From positions 2,223,137-2,287,136 of the forward strand of contig SSNP01000035.1 of NCBI GenBank assembly GCA_006937955.1: a stretch of 64,000 bases of DNA. Reading direction: 5' to 3'. Both the position numbers and the translations under genes were made by a program. This DNA comes from Pachypanchax playfairii. Lineage: Eukaryota; Chordata; Actinopteri; Cyprinodontiformes; Aplocheilidae. Shown piece by piece: positions 46,011 through 57,211 of this stretch; the stretch's first letter is position 1, and every line of letters begins with the position of its first letter. The notes beneath the pieces were generated by a model that saw nothing but the letters and a program-made list of their open reading frames with translations, was not told where the DNA came from and made no database searches.

Positions 46011-46828
46011 AGACCCCCTTCACACAGTCACACAGGACAAAGACCCCACTGTGCTCCCCATGACCTACATGACTTATTGGAATGCGGCTGGATCTAGACC
46101 AGGGATGTCCAATCCTGGTCCTCGAGGCTATTGTCCTGCACACTTTAGATGTTTCTCTGCTGTAGCACACTGAATTTGAATCAGTGGGTGTTTAGAGTTC
46201 TTAGGAACTTCAAGACAAACTAAACAGATAATTTAACAAATGAATCAGGTGTTTGTTTTGGAGCAGGAAAGATCTAAAACATGCAGGACAGTGTCCCTTG
46301 GGACTAGGATGAACATCACATATATAGACAAAATTTAAATAAACGTCATCACTTTGATATTTTTGTACTCTAAGTACTTGTCAGACAGCTTTTTACTTGC
46401 CATTGTTAACATCCTTGATACATTTGGACCCACCCTCTCCATGTTTAACATGTTCTTACCTTGTTCCCACAGCAGTGCTGTCATGTTCATCTAATAATCT
46501 AATAATAATGAGGCCAGCGTAGCTCGCTCTGCTTCAAATTCTCAATGACCAACCCATGCTAATGTACATGGGCCCCAGTCACAACGATAGACTGCTCTGC
46601 CATCATACTCTACCCAAGACCCCACTGGATTAGAACCCCAGTGATAAACCATCAAAATCTCACTCTGGAAGTTTTGTGCACGCTTAAAATCATGGTGCCT
46701 TTTCACACTCTCACATATACTGCACACCTTCTTATTAAAGACTTCGCCAAGACCCTGCAAAGACCGTCACGTTCTGGCTGATATTTGACATCCTAGTGGT
46801 TTTGTAATCCTGTGTGAAAAGGGCCTCG
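46011..46828. mobile_element. Older DNA transposon, split by a nested insertion
   Basis: The left end AGACCCCCTTCACACAG (46011-46027) and the reverse complement of the right end (46811-46828, GAGGCCCTTTTCACACA) match at roughly 13-14 of 17 positions. CCCTTTTCACACAG-type termini are common in vertebrate cut-and-paste elements. The interior includes GGCCCCAGTCACAACGATAG and a second GCCTTTTCACACT block near 46698-46710, so there may be an internal or overlapping copy. It is interrupted at 46100-46321 by a hAT-type element. Superfamily and exact boundaries are uncertain. The minus-strand frame at 46542-46760 lies wholly inside and is not a gene. Confidence 0.45.
46100..46321. mobile_element. hAT-type miniature transposon (foldback)
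   Basis: The 222-bp element begins CAGGGATGTCCAATCCTGGT and continues CCTCGAGG...TTGTCCTGCA...TTTAGATGTTTCTCTGCT. The right half is the diverged reverse complement (GGAGCAGGAAAGATCTAAAA, CATGCAGGACAGTGTCCC, then GGACTAGGATGAACATCA). This is the widespread teleost hAT foldback family. The flanking 8-mers ATCTAGAC (46092-46099) and ATATAGAC (46322-46329) agree at 7 of 8 positions, which fits the 8-bp target duplication of hAT elements. The arms have drifted to roughly 70-75% identity, so the insertion is not recent. There is no transposase. Confidence 0.82.
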
Positions 46829-46862
46829 TGTTCAGAAAGAAGTCACTGAATAATCATTAGTC

Positions 46863-46881
46863 AGGAAATCATTGATTTCCT
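46863..46881. repeat. 19-bp near-perfect palindrome
   Basis: AGGAAATCA-T-TGATTTCCT has two 9-bp arms around one central base. It lies 35 bases right of the outer transposon. It may be a binding site or chance. Confidence 0.7.
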
Positions 46882-49800
46882 ATACAGTAATAGTCACAAT
46901 GTTACCTCAGCTTGTGAAATCAAAATGACTTGACTCAGTGCCTTGAGTGTGGAATTATTCTCTTTATATGCTTTTGGACAAAAGTCAAGAATGAAAAAGA
47001 CTCCTCTTGCCAAATGGTGCAATAACTATCTGCACGCTCAAAGCTCTGTTACAAATCTCTTGTTTAATTCAAGAAAAGAACTGAAGTGTAAATATGCAGA
47101 GTTGCAGTTTTGGTGTATTTCCTAGATAGTTTCCTAGAGACTCTTATTCATTTGACTGACACACAGGCATTACAGCTGTATTCATCTATAAAGAAAAGGT
47201 TCCATACTAATACAAAACTGTTTTTCCTTTATCCATATCAGTTTATTGTCGGGTCATTTGATTATTCTGGATTATAAAACAGGAACACAAACACATTGTT
47301 TTCCAGTGTGCTAACAGGTGGAGGGGATATACTGAGCTTCACTAGTATCGCAGTAGTGTCTATGATTTATGGACTGCAGTCAGTCTGCTCCCTCCCCTTG
47401 TGTTCCCTGTTGTAGTCTTGTCAGTTTGGCACCAGGGAGACGCAATGCAGTTTGTGCAATGCATTGTGTTGCATGTGGGTTTGTTTGTTCTGCTTCTCTG
47501 TAGCTGTGGCCTGCACACACACAGCAGTGGGCTGGTAAACGGTTCCTTTACAGCCATCTGAATGTGGGAATATCACTTGGTAGGTCTTGTATGTCACATT
47601 CAAAGTGCTCATCAAACTCCCGGCTGCCATGACAGACACTCACCTCTGCTCTTTTGGGTTGAGTCACTTTGAACTGACATGTCCCCCTATGTGGAATGTG
47701 AGATCAATGAGTGTGTGAGCTCGTTGCATTTTGTGGTTGTGCATGTGTGTGTGCTGTCACCTCTCTACTGAAACATTATTCCAGCAGCAGAAATAGCTGA
47801 GCTCTAATTGCCTTCATCTTCTTTCACTTCCACTAATCAAATTAGACTATAGAGAATTCTAATTAAACCATCCCTTCATCTGATGGTGCTCGGTTAACAC
47901 ACACACATACACACACAGCTGATTACATATTGACACATGTTCACATTCTGTTTTATTTATTTTCTTGTTTTTTTTTTTACTTGTGAGCTCTTAGATGAGT
48001 TGTGGTCCATCATTAGATGATACTGACTTGAGAGTATCTCGCCCTCTTTACACCAGCATAACTACAGCAGAGTGAGAAATGATGTGTACCACATGGAACA
48101 ATTGTCTAATTAATTTGTCGAGCATGTTGAAATGAAGGATTGTTTGAGCAAACTCATTTCCTGTCCCTTTATTTGTCTGAGAAAAGATAATTTCTGTAAA
48201 ATATCAGAATGCATTGAGAGGTGGATGTAAGGAGAACTGTGAAGAGGTGATAGAGTGAATCTTTTTAAGGTGAGAACATTTTATTGATTTTGACCTGCAG
48301 CACAGTTGTGAGTCTGAGTGTCTGCAAGACAGTTGATGCAGCACGCCACAAATCACCATGCTGGATAAAACCGTGGCACCCGTGGGCTGAAGTTGTGCTT
48401 GTTGTGGTCTACGCAGGCTGACCTTTGTATCATTCCACACTGACTGGAACCAGAATCCTTTCCACATTTATTTATTTATTTATTTGACATAATGAATGGC
48501 AAGTAAACGAGTTCTGTTTAAACTTACAGCAGTGTAACTTCAAACAAAAGACCATTTCTTTGAAACAAACCTTTCACCACCTACATTAGACTCATTTGCT
48601 ATTAGTTTTCTCTACATATATGTTGCAAAAATGTCTACATCATGGCAGAGTTGTAATGCAAAATATTCTTTTTGAGAATGAGAGCTCTCTCTCTCTCTTA
48701 AGTTGACAATTAAACTATGAAAGAAATAAAAGTTTTAAAATGATTTCATGTCATACTTAGATGAATTAAATTGGATTTGTGTTTGTTTCTTTCTTTTAGA
48801 TCCTACTGCAGCTCCTTTCAGAGGCTTTCCACAGTTTTTATTAGGAAATCTTTACATCAGGCACTGATTTTTTTTTCTAAGCTACAAATTCAATCAGAAA
48901 TACAGACCAGTGGTAAAAGAAGAAATATTCTGCCACACATGCAAAAACAGACACAGATGCATAAAAGACAGTGGATTGGCAGCAAACCTGAACCATCCTT
49001 AATGAGTTGCAGAGGTTCAGTTAAATTTCATTCACTTCCTCTCTGAGCACCTGCTGGCTTGACCGAGCCAAGCAGCTGAGTCGTCACACCTCACAGTTTT
49101 AATAAACTCCCTCATTTTTGTCTGCAGCCTCTCTAATCGACACACACTAACTCAAGAACTGGCAAATGCTGCTGATATTGAATAGTTCTTACCCTTTTTA
49201 CTGCACCATAAGTCTACAGTGGGCTGTAGTGAAACAACCACAAAAAGCACATAAATGAGATTAGAAGGAGAAGCAGGCTAATCCTTATAACTTCCCAGTA
49301 ATTGGGAATGTGTGAGGTTGTGATTTATGAGGAAGAGGAAGGGAAAACTGAGTTGTACCATCTCAAACAAGGGTTATGGAGAAGTTATTATTTTTTCTAC
49401 CCTGCAGACTTGTAGAAAAAGGTTTATTTGTGTTTGTAGTTCTTATTAAGGCCTTTTAAGAGGTGTGCTTTTAAATAATTAGCCAATCTGATTTCAGATC
49501 TTGGTAATCAAAGTAGATCCTTCATATAAAACAAAACTGCTTTTTTTGTTCCATCTGTGAAGCATTTGTCCCCTTTTTACAAACATTCACTTATCGTCTC
49601 TTCATACAGTTTGTGTCAAAGTGTGTTCTCACCTCCTTCTTAGAGAGTTTTAATAATCAGTCTTCAGTAATATGCATCCTCTCAGGCAGGTGTCATATGA
49701 TAATCAGCTATATGGGGTGTCATTTCCCATAAAGGCCCAGAGGAGCAGGCTGCAGTGTTTATAGCTGAATTAGTACATTTCACCCAGCAGAAGTGTTCTG

Positions 49801-51679
49801 CAAGGTTAGAAATGAACACCCAATGACCTCATTGTGTTAGCAGGAGGAGTTCAGTACCATCAAAGGTGTAATGAATGTATAACCCCTCTGTTCCACTTCA
49901 TTTGAAGAAGATCTCACTGTTTGAGTTACGCTCGTTTTCTTGTTTGTGTGGTTGATTGGTGCTGAGCTGCCATCCTTTCAGCAAACATGAAGGGGAATTG
50001 AATCATGGGAGATAGATTAGAAGGATGGCGAGTGCTCATCACGTCCTGTTAATGGCAGTAGAAGACTCAAGGCAAGGCCTCGCTTCCTCCGTCTCTCTGT
50101 CTTTCTTCCATCTTCCTCAGTCTCCTCCACTCCTTCATTTACTCACTCTTCCTCGCTGTCCATCTTTCTTAAATGGCATGTTTGCACAAAGAAAGTGACT
50201 GGGTCAAACTTCCTATTAGAATTGTGTTGGGCACAACATTTGTGACTGAGTAGATGATGGATGCTAGATGATGGTTGTGACCCGTATACATGGCTCTCCA
50301 GGTGACTTGTTCTAGAGTCAGAGGAGTGATGAGAGAGCCCAGGATTACATATCCATCATGCTGTTTATAGAAGTCTTACTAGAACAACAAAATAAACTGC
50401 ACAGCAGCCAAAGCTGAATATAAATCCAACAAAAATGTTATTTCTTTTAACAAAATCCTTAAAAATTGAGGTAAAAGCTTTGATTATTGATCGTTTTGTT
50501 TCATAATCATCCTGACTGCTGAGTTTGTTTGTTTACTTGTGTTTGTGTTGTTGCTCTTAGTCAGAATTTCATATCTGTGTGGAGAAAAGGAAAAATCTAA
50601 GTCAGAAACCAGACACCGTTGCGTCACAGTTCCGTATACCTGGTCTCATAAAAAGGCTTTTTTTCTTTGTACTATGCATTGATGGGGAAATTCACCAGCT
50701 ATTCTGAAAAGCTGCTCTTCTCATTTAGAGGCAGCTTTCCCCACAAGTCCCAGAATACAAGCAATTGAAGAATGATGCATGGATCTGACACAGAGTCATC
50801 CTGCACTCCTGTGCAGATTGATGTGTCCTGCATGGCTCCTGGCTCTGAGTGTGCTTGCCCCCGTCTCTCAGCATCATGTCATGGAAGGTCTCAGAAAAGA
50901 GCTTGACAACTGGGGAAGCTTAGGAGGATGAACAGCTGAGGAAGGTCAGAGGACTGCAGAGTGCAAGGTGAGAAAAGGGCTAAAGGAGGAAGAATTAGTT
51001 TCCAGTAGGTGTGCAACTGAAGAATACTTCTGTACTTTTGTGCAAGATGAACAGAGAGCTGGCATTTGAGCGACGAGGTCACGGGGATCGCGTGTGTGAA
51101 AGAGAGAGGGGAAAAAGACAAAAGGCTAGAGGTGGGTGTGAGGAAGGATGAGTGTTGGGGAGCAGGAACAGATTTTGGGAGGGCCAGCCAGCTGAATCCT
51201 GGTGGGGAGTGGCAAGGAGTAAGCTGGCACTGCGGAGGCGGGCATATGGAGGGCAGGTTGGCACTTTGGCTGCCACCAGAGCATGCACCTGCCGGTAGGA
51301 GGACGCACTGCCAAGAGGATAGGACGGAGCAGTGAAACAGGGAGAGGGGTTCTATGTTTGGCAGCGAAGATGAATTTTGGTTGATAGAAATGGTTTCTGG
51401 AGATAATGAGGAGTCTTAAGTGTATCATATTACTGCATGACATGCAGATCTTTACATCCAAACACACACTCTCACTTACTCTACCACCACAAGTGCACAT
51501 TTATACATACATGTAAGTGTTTAGTCAATAATAAAAAAAAAATCTCTTTTCACTCTCTGCATGTCAAAATCGAGCAATCAGATGCATTTAAGTGTCTCTT
51601 GGCAGGAGAACAAATAAAACACCTTGGTAAAAAAAAAAAAATCCATTCAAACTCTATAATTCTTTATATAACACACTCC

Positions 51680-51725
51680 CTAATTAGGCTCAACTGCTTT
51701 GCTGCTAACCAGCTGCTAATTAGAT
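51680..51725. promoter_or_regulatory. Twin CTAATTAG-type sites, possible enhancer
   Basis: CCTAATTAGGC at about 51679-51689 and GCTAATTAGATC at 51716-51727 are two palindromic TAATTA homeodomain cores 36 bases apart. Complex sequence (GCTGCTAACCAGCTGC, with a CAGCTG E-box) lies between. The combination of homeodomain and E-box sites suggests a neural enhancer, by inference only. Confidence 0.25.
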
Positions 51726-52275
51726 CAGATTTTTCCCTTTTACTCCTTGTTGATGTCATTATTTATTTCTTATAAAACAGCAACAAAACGTGCAAACAAG
51801 ATCCCACTCATAGCTGATAATTATTAGATCGTTTTAAAGTTGCAATGTTTTAAATTTTCTGAGCAAAAAAAGACACATTTTATGACTTTTTTTCTAAAAA
51901 CACTAATTAGAAACTGAAACAGAAAATTGCTTTAGATGAACAGTTCTAAAGGCCGTGACTCTGGGCTCTGAGTTTATCTGTTGTGTATCTATAACTGTGT
52001 TTCAATTGATTTCTTCTGATCAGCCGACATCAGAGAGCAGAGCAGAAGAAGATGAAATGGTGGCAGCAACACTGTGGCTTCGAGGTGTTATCTCTACACC
52101 TCATTGTGTTCTCTGGAGAGACCGAAGATGGGATGCAGAGAGAGAAAAAGAGATAGGGGCCGTGGGACAGACTGCAGTGCAACCCACTTCTCTGTTTTCT
52201 TTTTTTCTTTCTCTTTTCATGGAACAGGATGTTAAGCAGATGGTCTTGTTACCAGAAAAATGAAAATGAGAGCAG

Positions 52276-52315
52276 AGAAATTTGCTTGTGTTAATTTCTT
52301 GTCCCTCAGGTGAGA
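52276..52315 (+). other. Acceptor fused to donor-like sequence
   Basis: The pyrimidine-rich TTAATTTCTTGTCCCTCAG ends at 52309 and GTGAGA follows directly. There is no AG for 30 bases before the CAG. A frame opens at 52310 and runs to a stop at 52507 (about 65 codons) with no recognisable domain. It may be a recursive splice site in an intron beginning at 40521, the start of a terminal or cryptic exon, or chance. Confidence 0.28.
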
Positions 52316-54116
52316 TGTCGAGCGCCTGCGTACACAGACCAGTTTACACACACGTCTAAAACGCACAAGCTGGGCCTTGCCTTGCTGGTTTTAAACACAC
52401 ACCATCTGCATGGAGAAAGTGTGTCGGAGAAGTGTGAAGCGTGTGCTTGGCTTAAAGAATGTGTTTCCAGTGTTCATAGGCATAGCTTATGTTGCTTTGG
52501 AATGTAAAGTGTTATAAAACACTTCATGTATCGGCCGTCAGAAACCCAGTTGTCCAAAGATGGTGGGTGTTTTGAGGGCGCACTGACGGAGCTGAATAGT
52601 GGGCTGAATTGGCAATCAGAAGCAAAGGGAGGCAAGAGAATCTGTTCTAACAGGGAGGAGGAGAAGGCATGTTCATCCTCAGATGAAGACTAAATCCCTT
52701 CATTCTCTCCTCATCCCCCCTCCCCCATTTCCCCTTGCTTGCTTAGCAGTGAGATGAGAGCTTCTGCTTTGTAACGTCTGCTTCTTCATGTTTTCTGTGT
52801 ATCAAGGATCTGGACTAGTCTGTAGCTTATCCCTCCGAGTGTGTATGTTCTGCAGGGGATAGAAGCGCCTTAGCCTCCCTTATCGTCTTATAGTTCGTTT
52901 CTAGCTATTGCTGCCGGAAGCCCTGGAGAGAAAGAAAGCAATGACGGGAGGGAGAGTTTTTTTTAAAAAACCATACCTAAAGCATTAAATCTAAATCTTT
53001 ACTTTCATTCGTAATAATTTAGTGACATTGAGCTTGTTTTTTTCTTGTAACAGCAGTGTCATGGCAAGCCTCACAGCAGTGGGACATGAAGACTGCTGCT
53101 AGAACATTGTCCTTGTACCTTTTTTGCAGCGTACAATAGGAGACAGACATTATTAGGACCCACTGTATGGCTGACTTTTTTATCAGCCAAATTAATTCAG
53201 TGTCTTAAAGACAGAGGGGAAGAAAGAGAGCTGGCAGATATAAAAGATCTCTGCACTAACTGGAAGGAGGATGCTTTACACAGCAGATAGGCCTTCAATA
53301 TTCAATTAAATGATATGAAAGCTGGATAAATAGGGAAGAAAAGAGGAAGTGCTGTAAATGGAAATCCTGAAACAAAATTTATTTTGCCATTTTTTCCCAG
53401 CGACCATCACCTCCTGAAACAAGGTTCTACATCAACCTTTTAAACTCCACTCTACATACAAATAGGACATTTAGTGGCTGAACCCTGGTACTGTCTGTGA
53501 TACTAATGAATGCAGATGCACTTTACCTTGGAGCTCCCTCACCATGCTAACGTAGCTGCATTTAGAGGTTTGACTGCTACAGAAATAGGCAAGTTGTGTG
53601 GGCACTGGTGGTACTGCTGTGTCCTTTGGATAAACTCAAACAGCATATGTTACATTTATATGTATGTATAACACGCACAGTTCCATACGAGTCTCTGCGG
53701 TGTTGATATTAAGCCACAATACCACCCACGCCGTCCTGCAATGTTAATGAAGTGACTCATCTATGAGGACACACTTTACAAATACAACACAGAAAACAAA
53801 TACAGACAGAAGAAAAGAAAACCAACATAAGATGACTTAGGGCTGCACCGTTTCTCTGTGGTGCTTCAGAAACACCTCGACATGTTTTAGGAAGTCTCCA
53901 AACAATTTTGGATCAGTCCAACTTCTGCGCTGCTCTCGCATGTGTTGGTGTATTTCTCGGTTATTGTTAGTTTGATGCTCTTCCGCTGAGCAGCTGTTAT
54001 CTGTGATATAGTTTTGTGTATGTTACCTTCCATAGTATAAATTTGGTTGTAGTTGGTATCTTGAAACTAATGTTCAACCAATCATCTTTTGACCACCTCA
54101 ACATATGCAAATATGT

Positions 54117-54165
54117 CCTAGGCTAGTCGTCCTCAACTCTGGTCCTCAAAATCCACTATCTAGAG
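54117..54165. repeat. Possible decayed hAT-like foldback fragment
   Basis: TCGTCCTCAACTCTGGTCCT, then CAAAATCCACTATCT, resembles the left terminus of fish hAT-type elements (TCCTCAACTCTGGTCCTCGAGG). I found no matching right half, so this would be a solo end or chance similarity. Confidence 0.25.
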
Positions 54166-55562
54166 GGATGAAACAGCATTCTTCCACAAAATATGACCTT
54201 CTTCTATGTTTTTCTGATAGCCAGTGATGTCAAACATAATCCTCACATCTCAAACAACATGACAGGTGTTGCTGATGCTCATGCTATGGACATTAAATTC
54301 TAAATCACATACTCAGTCACTCATTTATCTTTACATCTTGCATCAACATCTACAAATTTAAGTTTCTATTGACGTCACTTTTATAGACCTTTATAAAAAT
54401 GTCTCAGGGTCTTTTGAAATTAGCTTGATTGAAAAGAGATGAAAGCTTCAGCCATAAACCTTAAATCCTTCATCTTTTCTGTGTTGAAACCGAGTCAGAA
54501 TCAGCTTCTTCTGCATTTTTATGCATGTCGCAGAGCTTGATTAGATTTTAATTGGTTGATTGTACCATCCAGTGCACATGTGTGGAAACATCTGCACCGC
54601 TCATTTATTGTGGATTCTCCTCTAATTTGTCACCTGTCTGAAAATCAGAACACTTCAGCACATGTTGTACTCTTTTTTTTTCTCATAGCTACCTCCTGTT
54701 CTACTTCATTTCCCACATTTGAAGGATAAAAAAAAAATGTTATAAGTACTCCACATACAGTAAGAACCATCACATCTCCTGTTGCTTTCAAACTGGTGGT
54801 AGGTTTGAGTCATTGATGTGTGCAGAAAGGTGGTGATGAGCTTAATACACTGTCTGTGTCCTAGACGTGACCACCACATTAATATAGTACTAATACAGCG
54901 CATCATCTGCTGAATGCTAATTACTTTTATGCTCATAGTCCCACCTAGTGAGAGATTAGAGACAGACAGAAAGCAGGAGACAGACTTTTACAAGCATATA
55001 AAATTTAATCTGTAACTTTTCTCTCATAGCATAACCACTTTTATTGTGTTTACATTTCTATAGTTATTCTGCTATAAAGAGACGATCAACATTATCTTAC
55101 AACGAAATAGTTCTCCATCTCTTACAGTTACCACGGATTTCTCATTGCCACGGCATTTAGATTTCAGAAATGAAGTATACATTGACCTACAAATCAGAGT
55201 TTGACTATAACGTTCCAAGGTTTTTTACATTTGTTACATTATAAGGAAAAAAATAAAAGTTCTGACCTCCTTCACCCCGCCACACACAGCCGTCTCAGAC
55301 TGGACTGATTCAGAGAGTCGTTTCAAAACAGCTCAGTTGCTCATGCCAGATGGTTCGTAAAAAGGAGAAGAAAGGAGGAACGAATATACTGGAATGAATG
55401 AGAATGGAGGAGGGGATCGGAGGGATGTAAGGATGACTGCTATTAATGGGCTAATAATGTATGTAATCGTGCTGTTTTGGTAGTTGTGAAAAGGGTGAAG
55501 AGGAGCACAGAGCAGAGGGAAAAGGGGCTGACAGCATGTCACAGCTGGTTAAAAAGCAGACT

Positions 55563-55589
55563 GGGGGGGTGGGAGGTGGGGAGGGGGGG
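55563..55589 (+). other. Strong potential G-quadruplex
   Basis: G-runs of 7, 3, 4 and 7 bases with loops of 1-4 bases. This fits the standard quadruplex pattern well and is isolated in otherwise AT-rich sequence. Confidence 0.65.
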
Positions 55590-56291
55590 CTTGTTTTTAA
55601 GGCTAACTGCTGTAAATAACATCAGAGAGTGCAGCTAAATGAAGATCAATGCAATTACCTCATTAGCATGAGCTTGAACTCGCCCTGGCTCCTGCTATTT
55701 TTCTCTCCTCATCTATTTCCTCATTTCCCTCACGTGGCATACTGTACACGCCGTGCACCATAAACTGCAAGGAACCATTGAAAGCTAAAGGACATTTTTT
55801 GTTTAGTGTTGTTTTTTAGTAGGAGAGCATTAAAATGCATATACCAGCTCCAGTGCATGCATGAGGATTTTGTTTAGGCTTACCCCACCCCCCATTTATT
55901 ACTGCAGCTTAAATACCAAACAACTGCAGGAGGGTGGATTATGCTATTAAGTGAAAAGTCATAATTAGATAAATAATTAGTCTGGTTTCCATCACCCTAG
56001 TGGCAGCTGCGTTTGCTTGAGAGAAAAGGAAATCGATGCATGTGAGAAGGCAGCGATACAGTGAATAAAAAAATAATGGGTTCATAAATTTTATTTTCAT
56101 TAAGAAAATAGATTTAAATATTTGGACAAGTTGTCCATTTATTTTATACATAACATCTCATCCAGTTTGACCAATTAATCTTTGCCTTGTTGAAGTGCTC
56201 TCAATAAAGACCAGAGATGTATTTATTTACCCCATTGAATCTGTCTTTGAAATAAAGGTTTCTGAGCTAAAAGATGATATATTTATTTTGA

Positions 56292-56293
<2 letters not shown>

Positions 56294-56326
<33 letters not shown>
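56294..56326. repeat. (AT)n microsatellite
   Basis: About 16 uninterrupted AT units followed by TTTATTATTATAT. Self-complementary and prone to cruciform formation. Confidence 0.9.
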
Positions 56327-56329
<3 letters not shown>

Positions 56330-57201
56330 TATTATATCTTGGATTATAAACTGCTGTGCAATTTCTACACATTCTGAGGATTTTTTCATCTTTAGATGCT
56401 CTTTAGTTTTTGCATATTTTAAAAGAGTTTCAAACAATTAAATATTTTTTCAAGATATTTTCTCTATTTTATTTTATTTTCAAATGACAAAGTAGGCACA
56501 TCTTCTCCTGCTCAAGACACATTCACTCCTTAGTTAATATCTAGCTCCTCCCTCTCATTTCCATCCTCCTCTCTGCACAAACACTCATCTTCATGCTGCA
56601 AATATTACAATAAAAATATATGTTTCTTTCTCTTGGTCAGAACATAAAAACAATATCTCAATGTCTCTGCTGCTTTACTGAAAGGAGTTGCCAGTAGAGT
56701 TCATCTCTGCCATGAGAGTGTGGTGGGGACAATTTGATCTAATTAGCAGCTGAATGATTGCCCGTGAAGACTCTCCCCTTAACAAATGGCTACAATAATT
56801 AGAGCAGAACCTGCATCCAGGTATAACTGATTAAAATCAAACAAAATATAAATGCATATTCTGTGAACAAGTGTGTGTTTAGGCAATATTTATCTCTTTA
56901 GGCTTGCACAGTATGTGTGGGCAATGTGTGCAGAGGGTGTCTGTGTGCTCTCAACATTCACAGTGACAGCCAACAATTAGCTTATGCCAGCGTGGCTAAT
57001 AGAGGAGTGTACATTGTTAATTATGTCACAGCAGAGGGGTGGAAAGGTGGAATACATTTGAATAATAGGAAGAATGATATAACAGGCATTTAAGTACCTT
57101 GGCTCTGTTGTAGTGAAATAAAAGGTGTCTGTGAATGTATGTGTCCACTCAGACTCACAGGCCTGTCGAATGTTCTTGAAAATTAAACACACGAGAGCCG
57201 G

Positions 57202-57211
57202 CAACCGGTTG
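57202..57211. promoter_or_regulatory. Grainyhead-type palindrome
   Basis: CAACCGGTTG contains AACCGGTT, the exact Grainyhead-like (GRHL) consensus, as a 10-bp palindrome. It is isolated. Occurrence by chance in 64 kb is plausible. Confidence 0.3.

Larger units (their letters stand above)
46830..54100. other. Putative intron or spacer, no gene seen
   Basis: The stretch holds a 19-bp palindrome at 46863-46881, a TTTA run at 48466-48485 and A- or T-runs (51532-51542, 51630-51641). GC-richer sequence at 51070-51340 has plus and minus frames that lack family patterns. There is a homeodomain cluster at 51680-51725 and a fused acceptor/donor at 52309. GGCTGA...TCAGCC at about 53170-53188 is a short hairpin. 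I see no supported exon. Confidence 0.55.

Noticed and set aside
46542..46760. Minus-strand frame of 72 codons
   Set aside because: Lies entirely within the outer DNA transposon and shows no transposase signature.
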